Assembly (NCBI RefSeq): GCF_010548375.1
Contig: NZ_JAAGLY010000006.1
Span: forward strand, 434,001-498,000
Direction of reading: 5' to 3'
Origin: Streptomyces sp. SID13726
GTDB lineage: Bacteria > Actinomycetota > Actinomycetes > Streptomycetales > Streptomycetaceae
Length of the DNA: 64,000 bases
A program made the position numbers and the translations under genes. Below are positions 8,778-17,041 of the stretch, piece after piece. The notes beneath the pieces were generated by a model. The model was given only the letters and a program-made list of their open reading frames with translations, made no database searches and had not been told where the DNA came from. How positions within the stretch are numbered: the first letter of the stretch is position 1; every line of letters begins with the position of its first letter.

Positions 8778-9937
8778 CGCGCCACCTCCCGGAGGGTGTC
8801 GTCGGCGCGGACGGAGTCGAACGCGTCGCGCAGCACGACCTGTTCCCGGCGGTCGGGTCCGGCGCCGCGCACATGGGCCACGAAGTCCTCGGCGATCTCC
8901 TGGTCACTGCGTCCGGCGAGTCGTCTGGCGTAGGACACATCGGGGTCGTCCGGTGCCCGCTCGGGGTCGAAGACGAGGCTGAGGGTGTGCGGGAAGCGCT
9001 CGCAGAGCCGGGCCATGGGCTCGGCCGGGCGGACCGGATCGGTGAGCGTCGCCTCGACCCACGCCTCCTCCTGGGGCACGAGGGCGGGATCGGCGAGCAG
9101 TTCCTCCAGCGTGCCGCGGATGCGGGCCAGCGCGCGCGGCACCGGGCAGTCGACCCGCTCGGCGCCGACCGCGCCCTCGGCGTCGAGGTCGACCAGCCAC
9201 ATGCTCTTGCGGTGGTCGGTCTCGGAGAAGGAGTACGGCAGCGGGGAGCCGGAGTAGCGGACGCGCTCGGTGATGGTCTGGCTGCCGTGCAGGTGGCCGA
9301 GCGCCGCGTAGTCGACGCCGTCGAAGACTCCGGCGGGCACGGCGGCCACCCCTCCGACGGTGATGTCGCGCTCGCTGTCGCTGGCCTCGCCGCCGGTGAC
9401 GAAAGCGTGGGCGAGGACGACGGACCGGGTGCCCCGCGCGCGGGTGGCGAGGTCGGCGCGGACCCGGTCCATGGCGGCGGCGAGGACGGCCTCGTGGCCC
9501 GCCTTCTCGACCCCGAACTCGTCCTTCACCAGGGCGGGTTCGAGGTAGGGCAGGCCGTAGAAGGCCACGTCGCCGTGGGTGTCCGTGAGGACCACCGGTG
9601 TCCCGCACGCCGCCGGCGCAGTGCGCAGGTGGATTCCGGCTCGCCCGATGAGTCTCGCGCCCACGCCGAGTCGGCGGGCCGAGTCGTGGTTGCCGGAGAT
9701 CATCACCGTGGGCACACCGAGGTCGGCGAGCCGGTGCAGGGCGTCGTCGAACAGCTCGACCGCGGCGAGCGGCGGCACCGCCCGGTCGTACACGTCTCCC
9801 GACACGACCACCGCGTCCACCTCGCGCTCGCGCACGGTCGTGACGAGGTGACCGATGAACTCGGCCTGGGCCCCGAGCATGTTGACCCGGTGGAACGCCC
9901 GGCCGAGATGCCAGTCGGAAGTGTGCAGCAGCCTCAT
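8774..9937 (-). CDS. sbcD: SbcD, nuclease subunit of the SbcCD complex
   Basis: A 387-residue Mre11/SbcD metallophosphoesterase. The motifs in order are HTSDWHLG (5-12), VVSGDVYDR, MISGNHDS, VLAHAFVTGG and LGHLHGSQ, which supply the two-metal active site. A C-terminal capping domain follows and contacts SbcC. It is the first gene of the sbcD-sbcC operon. The ATG at 9937 precedes the conserved MRLLHTSDWHLG block directly, so the start is secure. Confidence 0.95.
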   Translation of the reverse strand: MRLLHTSDWHLGRAFHRVNMLGAQAEFIGHLVTTVREREVDAVVVSGDVYDRAVPPLAAVELFDDALHRLADLGVPTVMISGNHDSARRLGVGARLIGRAGIHLRTAPAACGTPVVLTDTHGDVAFYGLPYLEPALVKDEFGVEKAGHEAVLAAAMDRVRADLATRARGTRSVVLAHAFVTGGEASDSERDITVGGVAAVPAGVFDGVDYAALGHLHGSQTITERVRYSGSPLPYSFSETDHRKSMWLVDLDAEGAVGAERVDCPVPRALARIRGTLEELLADPALVPQEEAWVEATLTDPVRPAEPMARLCERFPHTLSLVFDPERAPDDPDVSYARRLAGRSDQEIAEDFVAHVRGAGPDRREQVVLRDAFDSVRADDTLREVAR

Positions 9938-9983
9938 GATCCCCGAGACTAACGGCCGGGTCTGACATCACGGGCGGTTACCC

Positions 9984-10052
9984 CTGTATCGACCCGTAAT
10001 GCGCTCCCGTATCAACCCCCCATGCACTCCCGTATCGGCCCGTCATGACCGC
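9984..10052. repeat. 23-bp tandem repeat, three copies
   Basis: Units at 9984-10006, 10007-10029 and 10030-10052 share the pattern C(C/T)GTATC-x-x-CCC-x-x-x-ATGC-x-CTC, with the third copy diverging at its end. They lie between the sbcD start and the yigZ stop, in non-coding DNA. Confidence 0.65.
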
Positions 10053-10086
10053 ACCCGAGAAAGGCTGTTATGCCCGAAAAGCACAA

Positions 10087-10713
10087 CTAGGCGTCCCCGT
10101 ACGCCTCTCCCCCGAGCTCGAATCCCGCCGTCCCCGCCGTCGCGTCGGCCAGCCAGCCCCGGAACGCCTCCACGTCCGCGTCCGGCAGCCCGATCTCGAT
10201 CGTGACCGCCTCGCCGTAGCGGACGTCCCGCACCTCGCGGCCGGTCGAGCGCAGGTCGTTCTGCACCTTGCCCGCGCGCTGGTGGTCGACGGTGACGGTG
10301 GCGAGCCGGAACCGGCGCCGGGTGAGCGTGCCCATCGCGTCCAGGGCCTCCCCGACCGCGCCGCCGTACGCCCGGATGAGACCGCCCGCGCCGAGCTTGA
10401 CGCCGCCGTAGTAGCGGGTGACGACCGCGACGACGTACCGCATGTCACGGCGGAGCAGCATCTGGAGCATGGGCACGCCCGCGGTGCCGCCCGGTTCGCC
10501 GTCGTCGCTGGCCTTCTGGATCGCCGCGTCGGCGCCGATGACGTAGGCGAAGCAGTTGTGGGTGGCGTCGGTGTGCTCCTTGCGGACGGACACGACGAAG
10601 TCCTGCGCCTCCCGTTCGGTGGCCGCCGGGGCGAGGGCGCACAGGAAGCGGGAGCGGTTGACCTCGGTCTCGTGCACGCCCGCGCGGGCCACTGTGCGGT
10701 ACTCGTCCTGCAT
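10087..10713 (-). CDS. YigZ/IMPACT family protein
   Basis: A 208-residue UPF0029-type protein. The N-terminal IMPACT domain shows the characteristic DATHNCFAYVIG, SDDGEPGGTAGVPML and VVTRYYGGVKLGAGGL blocks (about residues 45-125). A short C-terminal ferredoxin-like domain (DUF1949 type) follows. E. coli YigZ has been linked to a proline dipeptidase-like role and the eukaryotic relative IMPACT regulates Gcn2; function in actinobacteria is not established. It is separated from sbcD by a 149-bp spacer carrying tandem repeats, so it is probably a separate transcript or read through from sbcCD. Confidence 0.88.
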   Translation of the reverse strand: MQDEYRTVARAGVHETEVNRSRFLCALAPAATEREAQDFVVSVRKEHTDATHNCFAYVIGADAAIQKASDDGEPGGTAGVPMLQMLLRRDMRYVVAVVTRYYGGVKLGAGGLIRAYGGAVGEALDAMGTLTRRRFRLATVTVDHQRAGKVQNDLRSTGREVRDVRYGEAVTIEIGLPDADVEAFRGWLADATAGTAGFELGGEAYGDA

Positions 10714-10806
10714 CCGGCCAGCCTATGCGCACATGTTCGGCTCGCCCGCGCGGGAGGTGCGGGCGACGATGTGGTGGACACGCGCGCGTATCAGGGAGAT
10801 CACCGT

Positions 10807-12771
10807 ATGACCGGCACCCGGGTGGAAGGCGACGAGAGCGCTGTCGGGGCGCGTTGCCGGGCCTGGCTGCTGGACGGTCTGAGTGAGCAGTCGGCGCGTC
10901 ACCCCGGGCCGCACGCCGCGCCGGACGAGACGCGCGAGGGGCACAGGTGGTGGCGGGTCATGTGTCTGACCGGGGTGGACTACTTCTCCACCCTGGGCTA
11001 CCAGCCGGGCATCGCGGCTCCCGCGGCCGGTCTGCTCTCGCCGCTCGCGACCCTGGTGCTGATCGCGCTGACCCTGTTCGGGGCGCTGCCGGTGTACCGC
11101 AGGGTGGCGCACGAGAGTCCGCACGGCGAGGGGTCGATCGCCATGCTGGAGCGGCTGCTGCCGTGGTGGTCGGGGAAGATCTTCGTGCTGGTGCTGCTGG
11201 GCTTCGCGGCCACCGACTTCATGATCACGATCACCCTGTCGGCCGCGGACGCCGCGGCGCACGTCGTGGAGAACCCGTACGCCCCGCACTGGACGGACGG
11301 CGGCAACGAGTGGATCACGCTCCTGCTGATCTCCGCGCTCGGCGCCGTCTTCCTGAAGGGCTTCCGGGAGGCCATCGGCATCGCGACGGTGCTGGTGGGG
11401 ACATACCTGGCACTTAATGTCATCGTTCTCGCGGTCGCCGCCCACGAGATCGTCGGTCACCCGGTGCGGATCACGGACTGGACCGACGCGATGACCGCCG
11501 AGCACTCCTCGCCGTTCGTCATGGTCGGCGTGGCCCTCCTGGTCTTCCCGAAACTGGCGCTCGGCATGTCCGGCTTCGAGACGGGGGTCGCGGTGATGCC
11601 CCAGGTCAAGGGCGATCCCGGGGACACCTGGGAGCACCCGCGCGGCCGCATCCGGGACACCCGCAAGCTGCTCACCACGGCCGCCGTGATCATGAGCTGC
11701 TTCCTGCTGCTGTCGAGCCTCGCGACGACGATCCTGATCCCGCAGGACGACTTCGAGAGCGGTGGCCCGGCGAACGGACGGGCGCTGGCGTATCTCGCAC
11801 ACGCGCACCTGGGCGAGGTCTTCGGCACGGTCTACGACGTCTCGACGATCGCCATCCTGTGGTTCGCCGGTGCCTCCGCGCTCGCCGGGCTGCTGAACCT
11901 CGTACCGCGCTATCTGCCGCGCTACGGCATGGCCCCCGAGTGGACCCGGGCCGTCCGTCCCCTGGTGCTGGTCTTCATGGCGGCCGCGGTCCTCATCACC
12001 CTGTGGTTCAACGCGAGCGTCGACGACCAGAGCGGCGCTTATGCGACCGGTGTGCTGGTGCTGATGTTCTCCGCCGCCTTCGCCTCCACGGTCGCCGTGC
12101 ACCGGCGCGGCCACCGGCGGGCGATGCTCGGGTTCGGGGCGATCACGGCCGTGTTCGCGTACACGCTGGTGGCGAACGTGATCGAGCGGCCCGACGGCAT
12201 CAGGATCGCGTTGATCTTCATCGTGGCGATCCTGGCGACCTCGTTCGGCTCCCGGGTGCGCCGCGCCTTCGAACTGCGCGCGGGAGAGGTCACGTTCGAC
12301 GAGTCGGCGGCCGCCTTCGTCGACGACGCCGCCCGGCACGGCCCGCCCCGGCTGATCGCGAACGAACCGCGGGAGCACAGCACCCGGGAGTACCGCGCCA
12401 AGGAGCACAGCCAGCGCGAGCACACCCACATCCCGAAACACGGCCCGGTGCTGTTCCTGGAGGTGTTCGTGCGGGACTCCTCGGACTTCACCGCGGATCT
12501 CGTGGTGCACGGCGACGAGAGGCACGGGGTGCGACGGCTGCGGGTCGAGGGCGCCACCGTGCCCAACACCCTGGCCGCGGTCCTGCTCGCCGTGCGCGAC
12601 CGCACCGGCCAGGTCCCGCACGCCTATTTCAGCTGGACCGAGGGCAACCCCGTCAGCCATCTGGTCCGGTTCCTGGTCTTCGGTCAGGGCGAGGTGGCCC
12701 CGGTCACCCGCGAGGTGCTGCGCCGCGCCGAACCCGATCCGGAGCGGCGGCCACGCGTGCACGTGGGGTGA
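10807..12771 (+). CDS. APC superfamily amino acid permease with long cytoplasmic tail
   Basis: A 654-residue membrane protein. It has about 50 polar N-terminal residues, then roughly 11-12 hydrophobic spans from residue 55 (CLTGVDYFSTLGYQPGIAAP) to about 490. A soluble tail of about 160 residues follows, which includes a charged stretch with repeated RE-H elements (REHSTREYRAKEHSQREHT) and a folded-looking end (VLFLEVFVRDSSDF onward). The GVDYFSTLGYQPGIA motif is typical of a group of large actinobacterial permeases annotated as amino acid transporters; the substrate is unknown. The ATG at 10807 was chosen because coding character begins there; the open frame upstream overlaps yigZ antisense. 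Confidence 0.8.
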   Translation: MTGTRVEGDESAVGARCRAWLLDGLSEQSARHPGPHAAPDETREGHRWWRVMCLTGVDYFSTLGYQPGIAAPAAGLLSPLATLVLIALTLFGALPVYRRVAHESPHGEGSIAMLERLLPWWSGKIFVLVLLGFAATDFMITITLSAADAAAHVVENPYAPHWTDGGNEWITLLLISALGAVFLKGFREAIGIATVLVGTYLALNVIVLAVAAHEIVGHPVRITDWTDAMTAEHSSPFVMVGVALLVFPKLALGMSGFETGVAVMPQVKGDPGDTWEHPRGRIRDTRKLLTTAAVIMSCFLLLSSLATTILIPQDDFESGGPANGRALAYLAHAHLGEVFGTVYDVSTIAILWFAGASALAGLLNLVPRYLPRYGMAPEWTRAVRPLVLVFMAAAVLITLWFNASVDDQSGAYATGVLVLMFSAAFASTVAVHRRGHRRAMLGFGAITAVFAYTLVANVIERPDGIRIALIFIVAILATSFGSRVRRAFELRAGEVTFDESAAAFVDDAARHGPPRLIANEPREHSTREYRAKEHSQREHTHIPKHGPVLFLEVFVRDSSDFTADLVVHGDERHGVRRLRVEGATVPNTLAAVLLAVRDRTGQVPHAYFSWTEGNPVSHLVRFLVFGQGEVAPVTREVLRRAEPDPERRPRVHVG

Positions 12772-12787
12772 CCGAACTCGCTGTCCC

Positions 12788-13330
12788 CTACTCCTTCTTA
12801 CCGCGCGCCACCATCACGGACGTGAGCAGCGCCGTCCCCGCGTTCAGCGCCCGCCAGTCGGCGCCGTGCCACGCAAGTACCGCGATCGCCGAGGTCGGGA
12901 ACTTCACCCGTACCTCGTCCAGGGCGTCGTCGAGCCCGTCCCCGGCGAGCGCGAGGACCAGTTCCTCGAGGCCGGGGTTGTGCCCGACGAGCAACAGCGT
13001 CACCACCTCGGGCGGCGTCGCGTGCACCACCGCGAGCAGTTCCGGTACGTCGGCCGCGTACAGCTCGGGGTCGAGGCGCACGGGAGGCGGGGTGCCCCAC
13101 TGGGCGGAGGCCAGCTCCCAGGTCTGCCGGGCGCGTACGGCGGTGGAGCACAGGGCGAGGTCGGGGAGCAGATCGGACTCGGCGAGGACGCGGCCCGCCT
13201 CCGGCGCGTCCCGGTGGCCGCGCGGTCCGAGCGGGCGTTCGTGGTCGCGGACACCCTCGGGCCAGGCGGACTTGGCGTGCCTGAGGACGACCAGCCGGCG
13301 CAGCGGGCCCGCTCCGGTGCGCGCGGTCAT
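12788..13330 (-). CDS. SixA-type histidine phosphatase
   Basis: A 180-residue histidine phosphatase. The catalytic LRHAKSAWPEG (RHG motif, here RHAK) is at about residues 17-27, with LCSTAVRARQTWELA and the second catalytic histidine in LLVGHNPGLEEL. The RHAKS variant is characteristic of the SixA group, which removes phosphate from histidine phosphotransfer domains. ATG 13330 overlaps the stop of the upstream gene by 4 bp, so it is translationally coupled to the cysteinyl-tRNA-synthetase-like gene. The protein substrate is unknown. Confidence 0.85.
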   Translation of the reverse strand: MTARTGAGPLRRLVVLRHAKSAWPEGVRDHERPLGPRGHRDAPEAGRVLAESDLLPDLALCSTAVRARQTWELASAQWGTPPPVRLDPELYAADVPELLAVVHATPPEVVTLLLVGHNPGLEELVLALAGDGLDDALDEVRVKFPTSAIAVLAWHGADWRALNAGTALLTSVMVARGKKE

Positions 13331-14184
13331 GCCGGGGATCCCAGGTCGCGGGTGAGTTCGAGGCCGAGCAGCCGGTCGGCGTAGGCGTACGTCTCGAAGC
13401 GGGCGCCCTCCGGCAGCTCCGACTCCTCGACCCAGCGCAGCGCCCGCAGCACCTCGGGTACGTCCAAGTCGTCCTCCCAGGCGGTACGGAGCCGGCCGCG
13501 CACCTTGTCGGGAACGGGCCGTGACGGATGCCGTGCCCAGCCGGCCACGGCTCGACGCCAGCGTACGAGGGTGTCGTGGGCCTCGGCCAGGGTGTCTCCG
13601 TCGAGGTGGGCGGGCGCGGTCCGGGGCGGGGTGAGCAGAGCGAGGCGGACGACGGCGGGATCGACGCCCTCGGGGATGGCGGCGGCCTCGACGGGGACGG
13701 CCACGGTCTCGACTGGGGCGACTGGGGCGACTGGGGCGACTGGGGCGACTGCGATCCGTACCCCGTCGGGAGTCGCGCCGCCCTCTCCCACCACATGGAC
13801 GACCTGGTCCTCGCCCCACCCCGGTCCCACCTCCCAGCGGTCCTCGAAGGGCCGCATGCCCAGGGCGGCGGCGCCCGCGTGCAGTTCCGCCTGCTCGCGG
13901 TCGCCGGTGAGCAGCGCCCACACGGGTGTGCCGCCGAGTTCCAGGGCCCGGACGAGGAGGTCGGCGACGAGCAGGACTCGGAGGGAGGAGGCGTCGTAGC
14001 CCGGTACGTGGACCTCGACTCGGGTCAGGCCCCTGCGGGCGGGGGCGGCGTCGACGGGCTCGCCGGTTCGGGCGTCTGTGATGCTCAGCACGGGGCGAGC
14101 GTAGGCGGGCGGCGGGCCCGGTGCGGGCAAGTGGCGCGGATTCCGGACACGGGCCCGGCGCGCCCGTCCCGCCGGCTCACTCAT
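13327..14184 (-). CDS. Truncated cysteinyl-tRNA synthetase/MshC-like protein
   Basis: A 285-residue protein. The N-terminal half reads like a cysteinyl-tRNA synthetase or MshC Rossmann region: LSITDARTGEPVDAAPARRGLTR, VEVHVPGYDASSLRVLLVADLLVRALE, then WALLTGDREQAELHAGAAALGM. The C-terminal half (VVRLALLTPPRTAPAHLDGDTLAEAHDTL onward) resembles the helical region after the KMSKS loop. No HIGH signature, zinc cysteines or KMSKS are seen, so adenylation is unlikely. The middle carries VAPVAPVAPVAPVE, encoded by a 9-bp tandem repeat. It overlaps DUF190 upstream by 8 bp and SixA downstream by 4 bp, forming a three-gene operon. The family call is by eye. Confidence 0.6.
   Translation of the reverse strand: MSEPAGRARRARVRNPRHLPAPGPPPAYARPVLSITDARTGEPVDAAPARRGLTRVEVHVPGYDASSLRVLLVADLLVRALELGGTPVWALLTGDREQAELHAGAAALGMRPFEDRWEVGPGWGEDQVVHVVGEGGATPDGVRIAVAPVAPVAPVAPVETVAVPVEAAAIPEGVDPAVVRLALLTPPRTAPAHLDGDTLAEAHDTLVRWRRAVAGWARHPSRPVPDKVRGRLRTAWEDDLDVPEVLRALRWVEESELPEGARFETYAYADRLLGLELTRDLGSPA
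13708..13750. repeat. In-frame 9-bp microsatellite (GACTGGGGC)
   Basis: Four consecutive exact GACTGGGGC units, with partial units on either side, lie inside the synthetase-like gene. On the coding strand they read as repeated Ala-Pro-Val triplets. A unit length divisible by three means copy-number changes keep the frame. Confidence 0.85.
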
Positions 14185-14497
14185 CGACGTGCGGGGAATG
14201 GATGCGGACCCGGTCCAGTACGGCGACCGCGGACGTCCCGCCCAGGACGTCGGCCACCGCCGACAGGAACGACCGCAGCCGCGGTTCCTCGTCGACCATG
14301 ACCACCGCGCAGGGGCCCTTGGCGGGCTTGGGGTCGCCCGCTCCGAAGCCTGCGACGCCCTGGAAGACGCTCGCGCCGACCAGGCCCGCGCGGTGGGCCC
14401 GGTGGACGAGTTCGACGTAGGCCGGCCGGTGGTTCCACAGTGCCGAGGCGTCGAGATGGACGGTCAGACGTGCGGCGAGCGTGTCGTACCCGCGCAT
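14177..14497 (-). CDS. DUF190 PII-like protein
   Basis: A 106-residue DUF190 protein. The blocks RLTVHLDASALWNHRPAYVELVHRAHRAGLVGASVFQGVAGFGA and the C-terminal VAVLDRVRIH match the family, which has a PII-like ferredoxin fold and is often found beside CrcB fluoride channels or K+ transport genes. No crcB is present here. It is the first gene of the operon running to SixA: its stop overlaps the start of the next gene by 8 bp. A signalling role in response to a small ligand is inferred from the fold only. Confidence 0.85.
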   Translation of the reverse strand: MRGYDTLAARLTVHLDASALWNHRPAYVELVHRAHRAGLVGASVFQGVAGFGAGDPKPAKGPCAVVMVDEEPRLRSFLSAVADVLGGTSAVAVLDRVRIHSPHVDE

Positions 14498-14939
14498 GGG
14501 CCACCCCCTGCCGTGCGGTTGCTGCGCAAGCTACGCCCGCGGGGGCGTTCAGGCCAGGGTTCCCAGGAACCGTACGTACGGCCGCTCGCCCCGCCTCATC
14601 ACGGCCCGCACCCCGTAGACATTCGTCGGTCCAGGCGGCGGTGCCCGCCAACCGGTCGGCGAGACCCAGAGGCCGCAGTTGACGGGGCTGACGGCAGCCG
14701 TCGTAGAGGGACGGGCAAGACCTGCTGAGGGCACGGGAATCAGCGGTCGTCGAGGGCTCGAACGCGGAGCCCGGTCGTACGGGTCTCCCCCGCCGCCGAG
14801 GCCCCGCCCGTCACACCGTTCACGGGTTCCCGCCAGGCACAGCGTTGATCGCCGCCTGCCGGATGCCCGGCGGAATCACAGGGGCCTACCCGCTGTTGTC
14901 GATGCTGACAGTGCTCGTACGAACCCCCAGGAGGCCCGC
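14498..14939. other. Non-coding gap of 442 bp
   Basis: No reading frame here has convincing coding character or family similarity. The stretch should hold the promoter of the DUF190 operon (leftward) and of the CoA-binding protein gene (rightward, with GGAGG just before its GTG). A perfect 12-bp palindrome CCGTACGTACGG lies at 14570-14581. No tRNA-like fold was seen. Confidence 0.6.
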
Positions 14940-15347
14940 GTGTACGGCGACTCGGAAACCGTCCGCAAGATTCTCGGCGAGGTGGGCGACACCTGGGCGA
15001 TCGTGGGCCTGTCGTCGAACCGGGGGCGTGCGGCCTACGGTGTCGCCGAGGTGCTCCAGCGGCACGGAAAGCGGATCGTGCCGGTGCATCCCAAGGCGGA
15101 GACCGTGCACGGGGAGCAGGGGTACGCGTCCCTCGCGGAGATTCCCTTCGACGTGGACGTGGTCGACGTGTTCGTGAACAGCGAGTTGGCGGGCGCGGTC
15201 GCCGACGAGGCGGTTGCCGTCGGTGCCAAGGCCGTGTGGTTCCAGCTGGACGTCGTCGACGAGGCGGCCTACGACCGTACGCGTGCCGCGGGTCTCGACA
15301 TGGTCATGGACAAGTGCCCGGCGATCGAGCTCCGGTCCACGCGTTAG
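14940..15347 (+). CDS. CoA-binding domain protein (YccU-like)
   Basis: A 135-residue single-domain protein of the CoA_binding_2 type. It shows the Rossmann start TWAIVGLSSNRGRAAYGVAEVLQRHGKRIVPVHP (about 17-50), EIPFDVDVVDVFVNSELAGAVADEAVAVGAKAVWFQL, and the terminal MVMDKCPAIEL, where the DxCP motif is conserved. The family binds CoA or a related nucleotide; its cellular role is not well defined. GTG 14940 is taken as the start because GGAGG lies about 6 bp upstream and the family N-terminus begins there. Confidence 0.85.
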   Translation: MYGDSETVRKILGEVGDTWAIVGLSSNRGRAAYGVAEVLQRHGKRIVPVHPKAETVHGEQGYASLAEIPFDVDVVDVFVNSELAGAVADEAVAVGAKAVWFQLDVVDEAAYDRTRAAGLDMVMDKCPAIELRSTR

Positions 15348-15349
15348 CG

Positions 15350-15631
15350 TGCGGCCTTCGCCTCGCCGGTGAGCCATCTTCGCGGCGATGTGCCGAGAGC
15401 CCAGGTCGGCGACCCGGACCTGGGGCAGACGCTGGGCGCGGACTGCGGAGTTGATGCCGTCCGCGGCGATCAGCACGTCGACGTCGACCGAGCCGCCGTT
15501 GTCCAGCCGTACGGTGACCGTGCCGCGATCCCGGTGTCGTGTTCGTGGACGGCCACGTCCAGGCCGTAACGGTTGAGGGGATGCGCCGGCGTCAGCCCGG
15601 CGAGTCCGCCGCCGGCGATGACGATGCGCAT
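15350..15631 (-). pseudogene. Remnant of a flavin-dependent monooxygenase gene
   Basis: Two fragments of an FAD monooxygenase lie next to each other on the minus strand in different frames. The N-terminal piece (from ATG 15631) has the FAD-binding MRIVIAGGGLAGLTPAH and a degraded sugar/diphosphate segment ending near 15470. The second fragment, starting around 15480, has DVLIAADGINSAVRAQR, the DG-x-x-S-x-VR motif normally about 130 residues further on. The middle of the gene and the C-terminal GDAAH region are therefore missing. The remains span under 300 bp of an original gene of roughly 1.2 kb. Confidence 0.7.
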
Positions 15632-15740
15632 TCCAGGCACAGTAAGTCCAGTGCAGATTCCTTCTTGTACTCGGAGCACACCGGGACTCCCGCTCAGGGT
15701 TCGGCTCCGATGCCGCATCGGGGCTGTGATGTGCGGTTTT

Positions 15741-16952
15741 TCACGGAGCGGTGGATCGAGCAGGGGATTCGCGGAATTCGGACGGAACTTCCCGGTCGGA
15801 CGGAGTGCGCAGGATTCCGGCCGCCGCGGCGGCGGTGGCGCAGAACAGGGCGGGTAGCAGGAAGGCGTGGTTGAGGGCCATGACGTGGGTCATCCAGCCG
15901 ATGACGGCGGGGCCCGCGAGCATGCCGACGTAGCCGAGTCCGGCGACCCGGGAGACGTTGACGCCCGCGGCCGACGGGTCGGCGTGGCCTGCGGCGCTGA
16001 ACAGTTGCGGGATGCAGCCGGACAGGCCCAGGCCGAACAGGGCCCAGCCGGTCAGCGCCGCCCAGATCCAGGGCGAGAGGGCCACGAGCGTGATGCCGAC
16101 GGTGGCCACCGCAGCGCCGTACCGCAGGACGGCGACCGGCCCGAACCGCGCGGACACCCGGTCCGCCAGGAGCCTGCCGATGGTCATCGCCGCCGCGAAG
16201 ACCCCGTAGGCGAAGGCGGCGGTGCTCTCCGAGGCGCCCAGGACGGTCCTGAGGTGCAGGACGCTCCAGTCGTTGGCGGCTCCCTCGCACAGCATGACGA
16301 GCAGGGCGAGGACGGCGAGCAGCCAGATACGGGTGGGGACGGCGCGCGGCGCCGCCTCGGACTCGGCGTCGGCATCGGCCGTGGGGGCGGTCGGCTCCGC
16401 CGGCAGGAGACCCCGGGCGGAGACGATGGCGACGACGACCCCGAGCCCGGCCGCCGTGGCCAGTGTCGTGGCCGTGCCCCAGCCGACGTCGATGGCCACG
16501 GCACCGCCGAGCGCGGCCAGGACGCCGCCTACGGAGAAGGTGGCGTGGAAGGCGGACATGACGGGCCGCTCGTACGCCTTCTCCACCTGGACGGCGTGCG
16601 CGTTCATGCTGACGTCGAGGGTGCCGTTGCCGAACCCGAAGACCAGCAGGGCCGCCCCGAGGACCCACGGCTCCTGGGCCAGACCGGGCAGTACGAGGGT
16701 CGCGCTGCACAGCACACCGGCCAGGGGTACGACCGTTCGCGTGCCGAGCCGGTCGGACAGCCGGCCGCCGACCTGCATGCCGGCGAAGGCGCCGACCCCC
16801 AGCAGCACGAGGAACCCGCCGAGGGCCGCGTGGCTGATGCCCACGTGCTCCTCGATGGCAGGGATCTGGACCACCCACATGCCCAGCAGCGTGCCGTTGA
16901 GGACGAAGTAGACGAAGGTCACGGCACGGGCCGCGCGGAGCGCTCTTTCCAT
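15741..16952 (-). CDS. MFS transporter
   Basis: A 403-residue major facilitator with 12 predicted spans. Visible are an N-terminal FVYFVLNGTLLGMWVVQIPAIEEHVGIS, the loop 2-3 signature GRLSDRLGTRTVVPLAG, and a second-half copy IGRLLADRVSARFGPVAVLRYG. The pattern fits the FucP/YbjJ-like branch of MFS carriers; the substrate is unknown. ATG 16952 follows the divergent regulatory region with two palindromes and gives the shorter, typical N-terminus (MERALRAARAVTFVYF). It is probably controlled by the DeoR regulator that faces it. Confidence 0.85.
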   Translation of the reverse strand: MERALRAARAVTFVYFVLNGTLLGMWVVQIPAIEEHVGISHAALGGFLVLLGVGAFAGMQVGGRLSDRLGTRTVVPLAGVLCSATLVLPGLAQEPWVLGAALLVFGFGNGTLDVSMNAHAVQVEKAYERPVMSAFHATFSVGGVLAALGGAVAIDVGWGTATTLATAAGLGVVVAIVSARGLLPAEPTAPTADADAESEAAPRAVPTRIWLLAVLALLVMLCEGAANDWSVLHLRTVLGASESTAAFAYGVFAAAMTIGRLLADRVSARFGPVAVLRYGAAVATVGITLVALSPWIWAALTGWALFGLGLSGCIPQLFSAAGHADPSAAGVNVSRVAGLGYVGMLAGPAVIGWMTHVMALNHAFLLPALFCATAAAAAGILRTPSDREVPSEFRESPARSTAP

Positions 16953-16966
16953 GCCGAACACCATAA

Positions 16967-17017
16967 CGAACAGAGATGCTGTTCGAAACATGACCTTGCG
17001 AACATTGTAACTGTTCG
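16967..17017. promoter_or_regulatory. Two 19-bp inverted repeats, likely DeoR operators
   Basis: CGAACAG-N5-CTGTTCG at 16967-16985 is a perfect dyad. CGAACA-N7-TGTTCG at 16999-17017 is a second dyad with the same outer half-sites and total length. The two starts are 32 bp apart, about three helical turns, inside the 89-bp spacer between the MFS and DeoR starts. A further lone CGAACA lies at 16955-16960. Confidence 0.75.
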
Positions 17018-17041
17018 TTGAGAGTGGTGTTGAATCACGGT

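Noticed and set aside
6123..8933. A 936-codon open frame antisense to sbcC
   Set aside because: High GC content removes stop codons from antisense frames. The sequence is Gly/Ala/Arg/Leu-rich without family motifs, whereas sbcC on the other strand has every expected motif.
10723..12762. A 679-codon frame antisense to the large permease
   Set aside because: Its composition is His/Arg/Asp-rich and repetitive, as expected from the reverse of membrane-span codons; the permease frame has clear spans.
14498..14939. Possible tRNA or small gene in the 442-bp spacer (GGCTCGAACGC near 14755, and a 61-codon minus-strand frame 14549-14734)
   Set aside because: No acceptor stem or cloverleaf can be drawn, and the short frame has no recognisable similarity or ribosome site.
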